From assembly GCF_001675045.1 (NCBI RefSeq), contig NZ_LYPA01000032.1:62001-126000 (forward strand): a stretch of DNA of 64,000 nt, read 5' to 3'. Made by a program: the position numbers and the translations under genes. The DNA is from Paenibacillus oryzae. GTDB lineage: Bacteria; Bacillota; Bacilli; Paenibacillales; Paenibacillaceae. A model generated the notes under the pieces. It had not been told where the DNA came from. It did no database searches and saw only the letters and a program-made list of their open reading frames with translations. Each line of letters starts with the position of its first letter. Position 1 is the stretch's first letter. This document shows positions 36,265 to 45,017 of this stretch, piece by piece.

Positions 36265-36459
36265 TATATAAGTTCAACTAAAAAACCGTCAGTAACTGGC
36301 CAAAGTGAGGATGGTTCTGGAGAAGCGGAGTGTTCGCTTGTGTTTCCGGATTTCTACATTAAACAAATACAATCAAGAAATCTGGAAACAACTGCGATCG
36401 GAAGAACCTTCCTCACGGCGGCCTGGCCCCTGCCAACATTATTTAGTTGAACTTATATA
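36265..36459 (+). repeat. Family-2 dispersed repeat, intact copy
   Basis: 195 bp with inverted ends TATATAAGTTCAACTAAA and TTTAGTTGAACTTATATA. The interior holds TTTCCGGATTTCT against AGAAATCTGGAAA and shares GATCGGAAGAAC with other copies. The TA-rich ends suggest insertion at TA. No transposase. Confidence 0.8.
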
Positions 36460-36629
36460 GAAATCTTCTCCTCCTTATTTTATACCCATTGAAGCGTTTT
36501 GCAAACTGGATGCATTTTAACAATGACAAGGATCACTATTCCCGACATTCCCAAGCTGCTTCCTGATTGAAACAAACCTATACGGACTTAAACGAGACAA
36601 CGACAACACGCCCCCCTATCCTCCGCCAA

Positions 36630-36645
36630 ATTTGATATATCAAAT
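36630..36645. promoter_or_regulatory. Operator-like palindrome 1
   Basis: A perfect 16-bp palindrome, ATTTGATATATCAAAT, 368 bp upstream of the GntR/LacI hybrid regulator. It matches the site at 36979 in 14 of 16 positions. Confidence 0.45.
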
Positions 36646-36959
36646 CGATCACACCAGCATGAAACGACATGTCACGCTGACTTTGCCTCCGTAGAATGAC
36701 GAGCATTGACAGCTTGTATTCTGCCAAAATGCGATATAGTATAAATCAATACAACAACAATTCATGTCATAATAGCAGTCTCTCCGACACGTCCTTCGTG
36801 CCTTTGACAAGCGGCGCCCCTCATGGAACCGCCAAATATCGAGAGTTATCGCCCTTCACCCTCCATGCAAACACCCTTTTTTTGCACCAGCGCTTAAAAA
36901 AACGGGCATCGTGTCGAGAGTCAACCAACATCATACTACAAAAACATACATATACCATT

Positions 36960-36994
36960 TTGACAAAATGACCTCTAATATGATATACCAAATA
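36960..36994 (+). promoter_or_regulatory. Promoter with overlapping operator of the GntR/LacI hybrid regulator
   Basis: TTGACA at 36960-36965, 17-base spacer, ATATAC at 36983-36988. The operator-like ATATGATATACCAAAT (36979-36994) covers the -10 region, which suggests autorepression. Confidence 0.55.
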
Positions 36995-37012
36995 TGAAAG
37001 AGGAGTATTGTT

Positions 37013-38164
37013 ATGACCAATATACCGTTGTATCAAAAAATCGTTGATGCCATCAAGGCGAAAATAGGTTCCGGAGAGCTGGGAAGCGGAGATCAGGTGC
37101 CAACGGAAGCGGAATTGTCCAGTCAGTTCGGCGTCAGCCGGATTACATCCAAGCGGGCATTGACCGAGCTGGAGAATGAAGGGCTAATTTACCGGGTACA
37201 GGGCCGGGGAAGCTTTGTGCGGGAGCAGAGCCAAACTGCTCCCCATGGCCAAGGGCAAGCAGCGGAGGCTGGCGGCCAAGTTCATAGCGGGCCTTACGGC
37301 AATGCTGAAAACAGCGTGCTTTTGATTTTGCCGTTTGCCCATAATCCCGGATTAGGCGATTACGAAAAAGGGATTAATGACTATCTTAGCCAGGCAGGCT
37401 ATACGCTGAATATCCAGTCCAGCTCCAATTTCGGCCAGCGCAGGCTGCTGGAAAATGCCTTGCGCGGCCCCAATCGGGGACTGATCTATTATCCGGTGGA
37501 CAGCCATTCCGATGTCGGCGCCTTGTACCAATACCGTTTAAAGCAATTTCCGATTGTCATCATGGACAAACAGATCGAAGGCTTGCCCTTTCCATCCGTC
37601 GTTTCCGACAACTTCGGAGGGGGCTATATGGCCACAGCCCATTTGATTCAAAACCATCATCAGAAAATCGCTTTTATTTCCTCGTTGAAGGTAGAGAGCT
37701 CGTATAGCATCCGGGAGCGCTATTTGGGTTATCTGAAAGCGATGTTTGACCATGGATTGCTGGATCGGGAGGCTGCCGATACGACGGATCATTATCTGGC
37801 GCATGAGGTGGACATCAGCAGAGAAAGTTATATCCGGCTGATCCAGAGCTTGCTGGAGCAAGGCGTAACCGCAGTCGTAGCGGAAAATGATCTCCGGGCC
37901 ATCGAGTTTATCGGCGCTGCCAAGGAGATGGGGTTATCCGTTCCGGATGATCTCTCCATCATCGGCTTCGATAATATTCAGCTCGCGGATTTAATTGAGC
38001 CTAAGCTGACAACGATTTCGCAAAATTTTGAGCAAATGGGCTATATGGCAGCGGAAATGCTGGTGCAGCAAATACGCAATCCCATGCAGCGGCCGGAGCC
38101 CGCAATTGTTCCCGTCGCTCTCATGGAGCGCCAAACCGTCAAAACCTTGCAGGGCCGGTCATAA
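37013..38164 (+). CDS. AraR-type regulator (GntR DNA-binding domain plus LacI-type sensor)
   Basis: 383 residues. GntR-type winged helix at ~1-70 (PLYQKIVDAIKAKIGSGELG; FGVSRITSKRALTELENEGL), a Gln/Gly-rich linker, then a periplasmic-binding-protein-like sensor domain at ~100-375 (DNFGGGYMATAHLIQNHHQK; DDLSIIGFDNIQLADLIEPK). This architecture is that of B. subtilis AraR; sequence alone does not show which sugar it binds. GAGGAG precedes the ATG. It is 68 bp upstream of the GH92 gene on the same strand, so they probably form an operon and the inducer may be a mannose-containing sugar rather than arabinose. Confidence 0.85.
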   Translation: MTNIPLYQKIVDAIKAKIGSGELGSGDQVPTEAELSSQFGVSRITSKRALTELENEGLIYRVQGRGSFVREQSQTAPHGQGQAAEAGGQVHSGPYGNAENSVLLILPFAHNPGLGDYEKGINDYLSQAGYTLNIQSSSNFGQRRLLENALRGPNRGLIYYPVDSHSDVGALYQYRLKQFPIVIMDKQIEGLPFPSVVSDNFGGGYMATAHLIQNHHQKIAFISSLKVESSYSIRERYLGYLKAMFDHGLLDREAADTTDHYLAHEVDISRESYIRLIQSLLEQGVTAVVAENDLRAIEFIGAAKEMGLSVPDDLSIIGFDNIQLADLIEPKLTTISQNFEQMGYMAAEMLVQQIRNPMQRPEPAIVPVALMERQTVKTLQGRS

Positions 38165-38232
38165 TCGCCGCACGCCCGATTCTATCGTAACTATTTAACC
38201 GTAACTATTTAACAACCTAAAGGAGAGTCCAC

Positions 38233-40425
38233 ATGCTGCATTACATCGACACCAGACAAGGCACAAACAACAAGTACACCTACTCCAACGGCAACGCGCT
38301 GCCTTATACGGCCGTTCCTTTTGGCATGAACCATTTTGCGGTGCAAACCGAAAACGAAGGCAGCTGGTATTTTAATCCGAACGACCGCGTATTTCAGGGC
38401 TACCGCCTGACGCATCAGCCAAGTCCGTGGATGGGCGACTTCGCGCATTTCCTGATGACGCCAATTGCCGATGACAAAATCCGCGGCACCGTCTTCACCT
38501 GCCAAAGCTCCTACCGTCCGGAGGAAGCTACGTTCAAGCCTAACTATGTAAAGGTGAAGCAGCAGCGCTACAACATCGTGTCGGAGCTGACTCCAACCTG
38601 CTACGGCGCGGCTATTCGCGTCAAATACAATTCGGTGCAGCAAGCGGGCTTTGTCATCAACGCCAAGCAAAAGAGCCAATTGACGCTGGACATCAAAAAC
38701 CGTACCTTAAGCGGCTTTTTCAATAACTACTCCGGCTGCCGCGATGAAAATTTCGGCATTTACGCCGTGTTGACCTTTGATAAAGAAATCGACGCAGCAT
38801 CTACCGGTTACTATGACTCCGAAGGCAACTTTACGCAGGCAACCGAGCTGGACGGAACAGACCGCCATTTCGTGATCCGGTTCCTGGATTGTGAAAGAGG
38901 CACGCTGCTGGCCAAGCTGTCCACCTCCTACATCGGCTTTGATCAGGCAAGCCTGAACTACAGCCGCGAGCTGGAATTCAGCTTCGAGGAGCTGAAGGAG
39001 CAAGCAGCGGACAAATGGAACCATTACCTGAATAAAATCAAGGTGAGCGACCGCGACGAGGAAAAGGTAAAAACCTTCTACACCTGTCTGTACCGCATGT
39101 TCCTGTTCCCGCAAAGGTTCTATGAGCTTAACGAAAACGGCGAGCCGATCCATTACAACACAACCGCCAAAGAGGTGCAAAAGGGCATTCTCTACACCAA
39201 CAACGGCTTCTGGGATACGTACAAAACGGTTTATCCGCTTTATTCCTTGATCGCTCCGAAGGAGTACGAGGAAATGATGCAGGGCTACCTTAATTCCTAC
39301 CGGGAAACAGGCTTCCTGCCAAAATGGCTCTCCCCCGACGAGCGCGGCCTGATGCCGGGAACGCTGATCGACGCAGTTATTGCGGACGCTGCCAAAAAAG
39401 GCATCGGCATGGACATGATGCCGGAGATGCTTGAAGCGATGCTGACTGCCGCAACGACGCAAAGCCAGAAGGACGGTTACGGCCGCCAAGGCACGATCGA
39501 CTATCTGAAATACGGCTACGTGCCGCTGGATTACCATGAGAGCGTCAATCATACGCTGGATTACGCCTACAGCGATTTCTGCATCAGCCAGGTGGCAAGC
39601 GTACTGAACAAAACCGACGTAGCGGAGAAATATAAGCAAAGCTCCTTGAACTACCGCAATATTTTTGACAAGGAAACGGGCCATATGCGCGCCAAAAGCA
39701 AGGACGGCGAGTTCCGTCCGGGCTTTAGCGATACGAGCTGGGGACTGGATTACGCGGAGGGCAGCTCCTGGCAAAACGGCTATGCCGTATACCACGACTT
39801 CCAGGGCCTGATCAACGAGCATGGCTCCAGCGACAAATTCTTTGAAAAAATCACGGAGCTTTGCAACAAAGCGCCGGACTTTGATGTCAAGGGCTACGGC
39901 TTTGAAATACACGAAATGAGCGAAATGGCTGCTGTCGATTTCGGCCAGGTGGCGATTTCCAATCAGCCAAGCTTCCATATTCCGTATCTGTTCAACTATG
40001 TGGGCCAACCGGCTTCGTCGCAAATCGTCATTAAACAAATCATGACGCATCTGTTCAACAGCGGGTATGACGGCTTCCCTGGCGACGAGGACAACGGCAG
40101 CATGTCCGGCTGGTACGTGTTCAGCTCTATGGGCTTCTACCCGGTTTGCCCGGGCAGCAATGAATACGTGCTGGGCATTCCGTTGTTCGACAGCGTAACG
40201 GTGGAGCTCGCGAACGGCAAGCAGCTGCAAGTCAATACGGAAAACAACAACCCGCAATCCAACTTTGTCAGCAAGCTTGAGGTGGACGGCGAAAAGTATA
40301 CCAAGCTGTTCATTACCCACGAGGACATCATGGCGGGCAAAACGCTGGACTTCCGCCTTGGCCTGGCGCCAACTCACCGGAGCTACAGCGCAGACGAGCT
40401 TCCGTTTTCGTTAACGAAGAAGTAG
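38233..40425 (+). CDS. GH92 alpha-mannosidase
   Basis: 730 residues. No signal peptide: intracellular, unlike most characterised GH92 enzymes. Family signs: YIDTRQGTNNKYTYSNGNAL at the N-terminus, NNGFWDTYKTVYPLYSL, GYGFEIHEMSEMAAVDFGQ and GFPGDEDNGSMSGWYVFSS. GH92 enzymes are calcium-dependent exo-alpha-mannosidases acting by inversion, with the acidic residues in the last two motifs contributing to catalysis. It most likely trims imported mannosides such as fragments of N-glycans or yeast mannan. AAAGGAGAG precedes the ATG. Regulation by the upstream AraR-type protein is inferred. Confidence 0.9.
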   Translation: MLHYIDTRQGTNNKYTYSNGNALPYTAVPFGMNHFAVQTENEGSWYFNPNDRVFQGYRLTHQPSPWMGDFAHFLMTPIADDKIRGTVFTCQSSYRPEEATFKPNYVKVKQQRYNIVSELTPTCYGAAIRVKYNSVQQAGFVINAKQKSQLTLDIKNRTLSGFFNNYSGCRDENFGIYAVLTFDKEIDAASTGYYDSEGNFTQATELDGTDRHFVIRFLDCERGTLLAKLSTSYIGFDQASLNYSRELEFSFEELKEQAADKWNHYLNKIKVSDRDEEKVKTFYTCLYRMFLFPQRFYELNENGEPIHYNTTAKEVQKGILYTNNGFWDTYKTVYPLYSLIAPKEYEEMMQGYLNSYRETGFLPKWLSPDERGLMPGTLIDAVIADAAKKGIGMDMMPEMLEAMLTAATTQSQKDGYGRQGTIDYLKYGYVPLDYHESVNHTLDYAYSDFCISQVASVLNKTDVAEKYKQSSLNYRNIFDKETGHMRAKSKDGEFRPGFSDTSWGLDYAEGSSWQNGYAVYHDFQGLINEHGSSDKFFEKITELCNKAPDFDVKGYGFEIHEMSEMAAVDFGQVAISNQPSFHIPYLFNYVGQPASSQIVIKQIMTHLFNSGYDGFPGDEDNGSMSGWYVFSSMGFYPVCPGSNEYVLGIPLFDSVTVELANGKQLQVNTENNNPQSNFVSKLEVDGEKYTKLFITHEDIMAGKTLDFRLGLAPTHRSYSADELPFSLTKK

Positions 40426-40455
40426 AGTAAAAATAGCAAAGTCTCAAACAATAAA

Positions 40456-40508
40456 AAGCCGGCTGAAAAAGCGTTCCCCATTAGAACGCGGTGTTCAGCC
40501 GGTTTTTT
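40456..40508 (+). terminator. Terminator of the regulator/GH92 operon
   Basis: AGCCGGCTGAA pairs with TTCAGCCGGTT, with an inner CGTTC/GAACG stem and a T7 tail. Confidence 0.9.
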
Positions 40509-40583
40509 TGGTTTTTTGCTTGCTCATATACTTACTTTTTACTCAACCCGCTAATTCCTCGCTTAGCTCGAGGTAAATGTTTT

Positions 40584-41060
40584 ATGAAAAAGAGAACTCT
40601 TGCGAATGTCGTATGCAGTCTGTTCTTTTCCATCGTATTAATCATAAACTGCGTTATCGCTTATCAAGCAGCGGGAATTAATTCAGAGTTGATTGTTATC
40701 TCGTTTTTTGCTGCATGCATGGCTACTTATTCAAATATATTGTTATCGAGAAAAAAAATTATTTATCATTTATCCTCACTCATAGGAAGCTTGTTACTGT
40801 TGATTGCGTTAATCATCATAACAGTTAACCAAATGCCGCGATACACATATAACGAAGCAACAACGATGATTTTGCACAACTTACCTGAAAACGCAAATGT
40901 AGAAGCTATCCATACTAAAACCAAAACAATGAAATCAACTAAAAAACTGAATTATTTTTTAAAAAGAGGATATGTAATAAACATGCAAATTAACAATCAA
41001 AAAGTATCTTTCTTTTTCAATCCGATTAACGGCACATACATGGAGATAAATGAACAATAA
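40584..41060 (+). CDS. Small membrane protein, unknown function
   Basis: 158 residues from the ATG at 40584 (GAGG 11 bases upstream). Three membrane helices at ~8-28 (LANVVCSLFFSIVLIINCVI), ~33-50 and ~60-80, followed by a soluble domain of ~75 residues (TTMILHNLPENANVEAIHTK; YVINMQINNQKVSFFFNPIN). The base composition is visibly more AT-rich than its neighbours, which may indicate recent acquisition. No family recognised. Monocistronic. Confidence 0.65.
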   Translation: MKKRTLANVVCSLFFSIVLIINCVIAYQAAGINSELIVISFFAACMATYSNILLSRKKIIYHLSSLIGSLLLLIALIIITVNQMPRYTYNEATTMILHNLPENANVEAIHTKTKTMKSTKKLNYFLKRGYVINMQINNQKVSFFFNPINGTYMEINEQ

Positions 41061-41074
41061 TCACTTTACACCAA

Positions 41075-41119
41075 AAAGCGGCACTTTTAGCGTTCTAATA
41101 ACACTGAAAGTGCCGCTTT
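41075..41119. terminator. Bidirectional terminator
   Basis: AAAGCGGCACTTTTAG pairs with CTGAAAGTGCCGCTTT; T-rich on both strands (CTTTATT / TTTTTGG). It separates the converging small membrane protein and modB. Confidence 0.85.
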
Positions 41120-41136
41120 CTTTATTGCCAATTTGC

Positions 41137-41796
41137 TCACCCTCTCCTGCTGACCAGCAGCAAAACAAAGGAGATGATAATAATAGCCCCCGTCCATAAC
41201 CAAGCTATCTCCATATTGCCAGAGTCAACCGCAACATAGATGGCTGTAGGAAGGGTCTGGGTTTTTCCGGGGATGTTTCCCGCAATCATTAACGTGGCGC
41301 CAAATTCCCCAAGGCTGCGGGCAAATCCGAGAATATAAGCCGTTACAAGCGAGCGAAACGCCAGCGGAAGCGTAATATACCGCAATACCTGCCATTCATT
41401 CGCCCCGATGGAGCGTCCGGCATCCTCCAAATCCCGGTCTATGGATAAAAAACCTGTTTTCATCGTTTGATAAACCAGCGGAAAAGCAACCACAACCGCT
41501 GCCACAACCGCTGCCCACCATGAAAATACAATCGGCGCGTCAAACAGCCATTCGATCCATTTCCCGAGCCAGCTTCTGCGTCCCAGCATCACCAGAAGCA
41601 AAAAGCCAACAACCGTTGGCGGAAGCACCAACGGCAGCATAAATGCCGTTTCCACAAAAATCTTGCCTCTAAAGGAGCGGCGGGACATCCAATGAGCAAC
41701 AGCTACACCAATAACAATAACGATAATACTGGAGAGCAGCGAAACCTGTAAGGACAGTTTGATTGGAAGCCAAAAATCATGCCAGTTAACCATCAT
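41137..41796 (-). CDS. modB: Molybdate ABC transporter permease
   Basis: 219 residues, about five membrane helices. ModB/CysW-type permease motif DRDLEDAGRSIGANEWQVLR (the EAA loop), and the conserved FARSLGEFGATLMIAGNIPG near the C-terminus, which is characteristic of molybdate permeases. Its start overlaps the modA stop as TAATG, so the pair is translationally coupled. The next gene on this strand after the terminator is absent: no modC ATPase gene follows. Confidence 0.92.
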   Translation of the reverse strand: MMVNWHDFWLPIKLSLQVSLLSSIIVIVIGVAVAHWMSRRSFRGKIFVETAFMLPLVLPPTVVGFLLLVMLGRRSWLGKWIEWLFDAPIVFSWWAAVVAAVVVAFPLVYQTMKTGFLSIDRDLEDAGRSIGANEWQVLRYITLPLAFRSLVTAYILGFARSLGEFGATLMIAGNIPGKTQTLPTAIYVAVDSGNMEIAWLWTGAIIIISFVLLLVSRRG

Positions 41797-42671
41797 TATT
41801 CAGCAACGGAAAATCCGTATTTTACAAAAACGTCCAATGCTTCTTGCGTTTGCAAATACGCGTAGAAATCTTCAGCTTCTTTGGCGTGTTTGGTTGCTTT
41901 TACGATACCGATCGGGTACTGGATGGACTTGTAGGTCGATGGATCAACAACAAATGCGATTTTCACTTTATCCGACGACAATGCATCGGTTTTATATACA
42001 AAACCCGCATCCGCGTTGCCGGTTTCCACATATTGCAGAACCTGCCTTACATCCTTGGCCTGAACTGATTTGGACTGGAGCGTATCCCACAGGTTCAGGG
42101 CTGTCAAAGCTTCCTTCGTGTAATTGCCAGCCGGTACGCTTTCCGGAATGCCAATAGCAATGGTTTTTACTTCGGCATTGCTCAAGTCCTCAACCTTCTG
42201 AATCAATGCGGCGGAATCCGCAGCGGCAACCACAACCAATTCGTTCTTCAGCAGGTTTGTTTGCTGGCCGGAATCTACTAATCCTTCATCAACAAGCGCG
42301 GTCATATTTTTGACAGCGGCTGACAGGAATAAATCGGCAGGCGCTCCCTGCTCAATTTGCTGCTGTAATGCGCCGGAAGCGCCAAAGTTAAAGTTTAGCT
42401 TTATGCCGGAATGATGGGCTTCATACAGCTTTTGAATGTCGGCCAAGGCATCTGTCATGCTAGCGGCAGAAGAGATGGTAAGCTCAACCGTTTCAGCGGG
42501 CTTCTGACTCTCCTCCGGCTGATGGCTTTGCTCCGATGCGCTTTCTGAGGAAGCAGTCGCAGCTGCCGGCGCATTACCATTTGCATTTTGAGAACCGCCG
42601 CAGCCTGTAAATACTATCATTATCGCAGCAAACAGCAGTATAAGCCATTGATTTTTAACCCCATTAAACAT
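41796..42671 (-). CDS. modA: Molybdate-binding lipoprotein
   Basis: 291 residues from the ATG at 42671 (GGAGGG upstream; a start 10 codons earlier lacks a site). Lipoprotein signal with lipobox VFTGC. After an Ala/Ser/Glu/Gln-rich tether comes the ModA fold: LTISSAASMTDALADIQKLY, NFGASGALQQQIEQGAPADL, GIPESVPAGNYTKEALTALN and GNADAGFVYKTDAL. It captures molybdate (or tungstate) at the outer membrane face and hands it to ModB. Confidence 0.92.
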   Translation of the reverse strand: MFNGVKNQWLILLFAAIMIVFTGCGGSQNANGNAPAAATASSESASEQSHQPEESQKPAETVELTISSAASMTDALADIQKLYEAHHSGIKLNFNFGASGALQQQIEQGAPADLFLSAAVKNMTALVDEGLVDSGQQTNLLKNELVVVAAADSAALIQKVEDLSNAEVKTIAIGIPESVPAGNYTKEALTALNLWDTLQSKSVQAKDVRQVLQYVETGNADAGFVYKTDALSSDKVKIAFVVDPSTYKSIQYPIGIVKATKHAKEAEDFYAYLQTQEALDVFVKYGFSVAE

Positions 42672-42860
42672 ATGAATCCCTCCACATTCTCCCTCAAACA
42701 AAACAAAACTAAATCATACACATCATATCTAAACAAAACTATACTCCATCAATATATATCGTTTCATGATATGAATCAATGCTTTTACATCACCTTCATA
42801 TCGATTTCATATAATTTGATTCGATTTGATATTATTTGGGCATGTGCATTTTTAAACACA
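42672..42860. promoter_or_regulatory. AT-rich upstream region of modA
   Basis: Holds overlapping palindromic stretches such as TTTCATGATATGAA (about 42761-42774) and repeated TTCATAT / GATTTGATAT motifs. This resembles an operator region, but the sequence is not a clear ModE site. Confidence 0.3.
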
Positions 42861-42886
42861 AAAACCTCTCCAACATTGAAGAGGTT
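42861..42886 (-). terminator. Terminator of the ribA-ribD unit
   Basis: On the minus strand AACCTCTTC pairs with GGAGAGGTT and is followed by TTTTGTGTTT. It lies just beyond the marR remnant. Confidence 0.7.
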
Positions 42887-42913
42887 AAATGGATAATTCC
42901 ATTTCAATTGTCC

Positions 42914-43153
42914 TTATTTTGTAGTATGTACAATTAGCGATTCATCTTCATGACTGTACTTCTCCTTGTAAATAGTCATCAAGCCGGCCCGGTTTAATTC
43001 CTCGACACGCATTTCAGACTATGCCTCCAGAAGCTGCATCCCGTGCTTCGTCAACCGGATAAAGACACTTCGCCTATCTATCGGCAGGATTGGGAAATCT
43101 CGACAATCAAGGAGCAGCCCCGGGAGGCACACTAAAAGTGGTTGTTCCAAGTC
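42914..43153 (-). pseudogene. Remnant of a MarR-type regulator gene
   Basis: The minus-strand frame reads LLLDCRDFPILPIDRRSVFI followed by RLTKHGMQLLEA, the wing of a MarR winged helix (DRR...LT..G). It then hits an in-frame TAG at 43019-43021 and continues open as SEMRVEELNRAGLMTIYKEK to a TAA at 42914. The helix-turn-helix part is missing; the remnant is fused directly to the ribD stop. This indicates deletion followed by decay. Confidence 0.7.
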
Positions 43154-44245
43154 TTACACATAATTTGGATAACCAACAAATCTAAAGTCTTTGCCAAGCT
43201 TCTCAACGCTAAGATCGTCCAGCTCCACCGCATCGCTCATTTGCGGTAAACCCATGCCTGCCAAGAAAGATGGAGCATTGCGGCCTCCAATCAGCTTTGG
43301 AGCCATATAAAGGATTACTTTATCAATAAGCCGATGTTCAAAAAAGGAAGCGTTCACCTCGCCGCCTCCTTCTATGAGAAGGGAGGAAATCAGCTCCTTG
43401 CCGAGCGTATGAAGCACCTCCGCTGGATGTACCCTGTCGTCTTGGTCCGTAACAAAAACGCGGACTCCAGCCTCCTCAAGCGCTTTTTTCTTCTCGGAAT
43501 CATGCCGGCTTGTCGTAAATACCCATGTTGGCGCTTCTCCGTCGGTTACGACCCTAGCGTCCAACGGAAGCCGCAACGTGGAATCCATAATGACCCTGAC
43601 GGGATTTCTCCCGTTTGGCAATCTTGTCGTTAGCTGCGGGTCGTCCTTGATTACGGTATTGGCGCCAACCAGAATCGCGGCGTGCTGATTACGCAAGACA
43701 TGAACGTCCTCACGCGCGGCATCCGAGGTGATCCATTTGCTGTGAAACGAATGGCTTGCGATTTTCCCGTCCATCGTAATAGCTGTTTTCAACGTGACAA
43801 ACGGCGTTTTTTCAAGGATGAACTTGTTGAACACTTCATTCATTTTTCGGGATTTTTCCTCGCAAACGCCAACGATGACTTCAATTCCGGCTTCTTGCAG
43901 AATAGCTACGCCTCTTCCCGAAACCAAAGGATTGGGATCCAGTGTGGCGATCACAACTTTTTTAATGCCGGCTTCAACAATAGCTACCGCGCAAGGTCCG
44001 GTTCGGCCATGATGGGAGCAAGGCTCAAGCGTAACGTAAATCGTAGCGCCCCTTGCATGCTCGCCTGCCATACGAATGGCATGAATTTCGGCATGGGGCT
44101 CTCCTGCCTTCATATGAGCGCCAACGCCTACAATGCGATTGTCATTAACAACGACAGAACCAACCAGGGGATTGGGATCGGTTTGTCCCTTCATCGCCAT
44201 CGCATTTTGCAGCGCCAGATCCATATAAAATTCATGATTAGTCAT
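43154..44245 (-). CDS. ribD: Bifunctional pyrimidine deaminase/reductase
   Basis: 363 residues from the ATG at 44245, overlapping the ribA end by 8 bp. Deaminase domain ~1-145 with zinc site PHAEIHAIRMAGEHA and TLEPCSHHGRTGPCA; reductase domain ~150-363 (TAITMDGKIASHSFHSKWIT; SLLIEGGGEVNASFF). It converts the GTP cyclohydrolase II product to 5-amino-6-ribitylamino-uracil phosphate with NADPH. The enzyme is complete, but ribE, ribH and ribB do not accompany it here, so the pair may supply a specialised pathway or be a dispersed copy. Confidence 0.93.
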   Translation of the reverse strand: MTNHEFYMDLALQNAMAMKGQTDPNPLVGSVVVNDNRIVGVGAHMKAGEPHAEIHAIRMAGEHARGATIYVTLEPCSHHGRTGPCAVAIVEAGIKKVVIATLDPNPLVSGRGVAILQEAGIEVIVGVCEEKSRKMNEVFNKFILEKTPFVTLKTAITMDGKIASHSFHSKWITSDAAREDVHVLRNQHAAILVGANTVIKDDPQLTTRLPNGRNPVRVIMDSTLRLPLDARVVTDGEAPTWVFTTSRHDSEKKKALEEAGVRVFVTDQDDRVHPAEVLHTLGKELISSLLIEGGGEVNASFFEHRLIDKVILYMAPKLIGGRNAPSFLAGMGLPQMSDAVELDDLSVEKLGKDFRFVGYPNYV

Positions 44246-45017
44246 TGTTGCAGCAGTCCTTGTCTTCGCCCATGCCATCCTCTTCGTTTAAATGGCCGGA
44301 GCGATGTATTTTGGTTTGCAGATACTTTTCATTATACTCCGAAACATCTCCCCATAGCTGCACCCGTCCTGCAACATCCAGACCGGCTTTGCCCAATGCA
44401 TCCAGCTTTCGAGGGTTATTCGTCAGAAGCGAAACTGGCTTGCTCCGCAGCGTTTTCAGCACCGCAATGGCATCGCTGTAATCCCGCGCATCATCAGCAA
44501 AGCCAAGCTGAAGATTGGCATCCACCGTATCAAAGCCGTTTTCCTGCAAAATATAAGCAAGAGCCTTGCTGAAAAGACCGATGCCTCTTCCTTCATGGTT
44601 GGCTAAATAAAACAAAGCGCCGCTTCCATGCTCCGCGATTTGCTTCATAGACTGCTTCAATTGGAAGCCGCAGTCGCAACGCTTGCTGCCAAAAATATCG
44701 CCAGTATGGCAAATGGAGTGAAACCGGATCAAGGCGCTTTCCTCCTGCTCGAAATCTCCGTAGACGAGCACGCTAGACTGCTGAAGCTCGGCCAAATTAA
44801 CAGCGGACAGCTTGGCGACGATACGCTCGAAATCCTCCGTTACCTCCTTGCAGTTCAACCAGCAGTACCATTTGAACTCGATGGTTTGCCCATCCAGGTT
44901 AACCGGCAGCTTAATGGGACCAACCAGATAAATAGCCCCTTCATCCTTTTTAATCAGCTTAATTTTCGGTTGCAATAAGGACAGGACTTTTGGGTCTAAG
45001 GTTTTTATGGCGGGCAT
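44238..45017 (-). CDS. ribA: GTP cyclohydrolase II
   Basis: 259 residues, with an N-terminal extension of about 60 residues relative to E. coli RibA. Zinc-binding motif RFHSICHTGDIFGSKRCDCG with three Cys; catalytic segment YLANHEGRGIGLFSKALAYI; QLGFADDARDYSDAI; LLTNNPRKLDALGKAGLDV. It opens GTP to 2,5-diamino-6-ribosylamino-pyrimidinone phosphate, formate and pyrophosphate. It lacks the fused DHBP synthase domain that B. subtilis RibA carries. AAAAGGAGACAT precedes the ATG. No FMN riboswitch is seen upstream. Confidence 0.92.
   Translation of the reverse strand: MPAIKTLDPKVLSLLQPKIKLIKKDEGAIYLVGPIKLPVNLDGQTIEFKWYCWLNCKEVTEDFERIVAKLSAVNLAELQQSSVLVYGDFEQEESALIRFHSICHTGDIFGSKRCDCGFQLKQSMKQIAEHGSGALFYLANHEGRGIGLFSKALAYILQENGFDTVDANLQLGFADDARDYSDAIAVLKTLRSKPVSLLTNNPRKLDALGKAGLDVAGRVQLWGDVSEYNEKYLQTKIHRSGHLNEEDGMGEDKDCCNND

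Larger units (their letters stand above)
36222..37012. other. 791-bp intergenic region
   Basis: Contains a family-2 repeat (36265-36459), an isolated operator-like palindrome (36630-36645) and the promoter/operator of the following regulator (36960-36994). A plus-strand frame at 36696-36971 has no site and no recognisable product. Confidence 0.6.

Noticed and set aside
36696..36971. 91-codon plus-strand frame in the 36.2-37.0 kb gap
   Set aside because: No ribosome binding site, low-complexity product, and it overlaps the promoter region of the next gene.
38707..40377. 556-codon minus-strand frame
   Set aside because: Antisense shadow of the GH92 gene, no start site and no recognisable domain.
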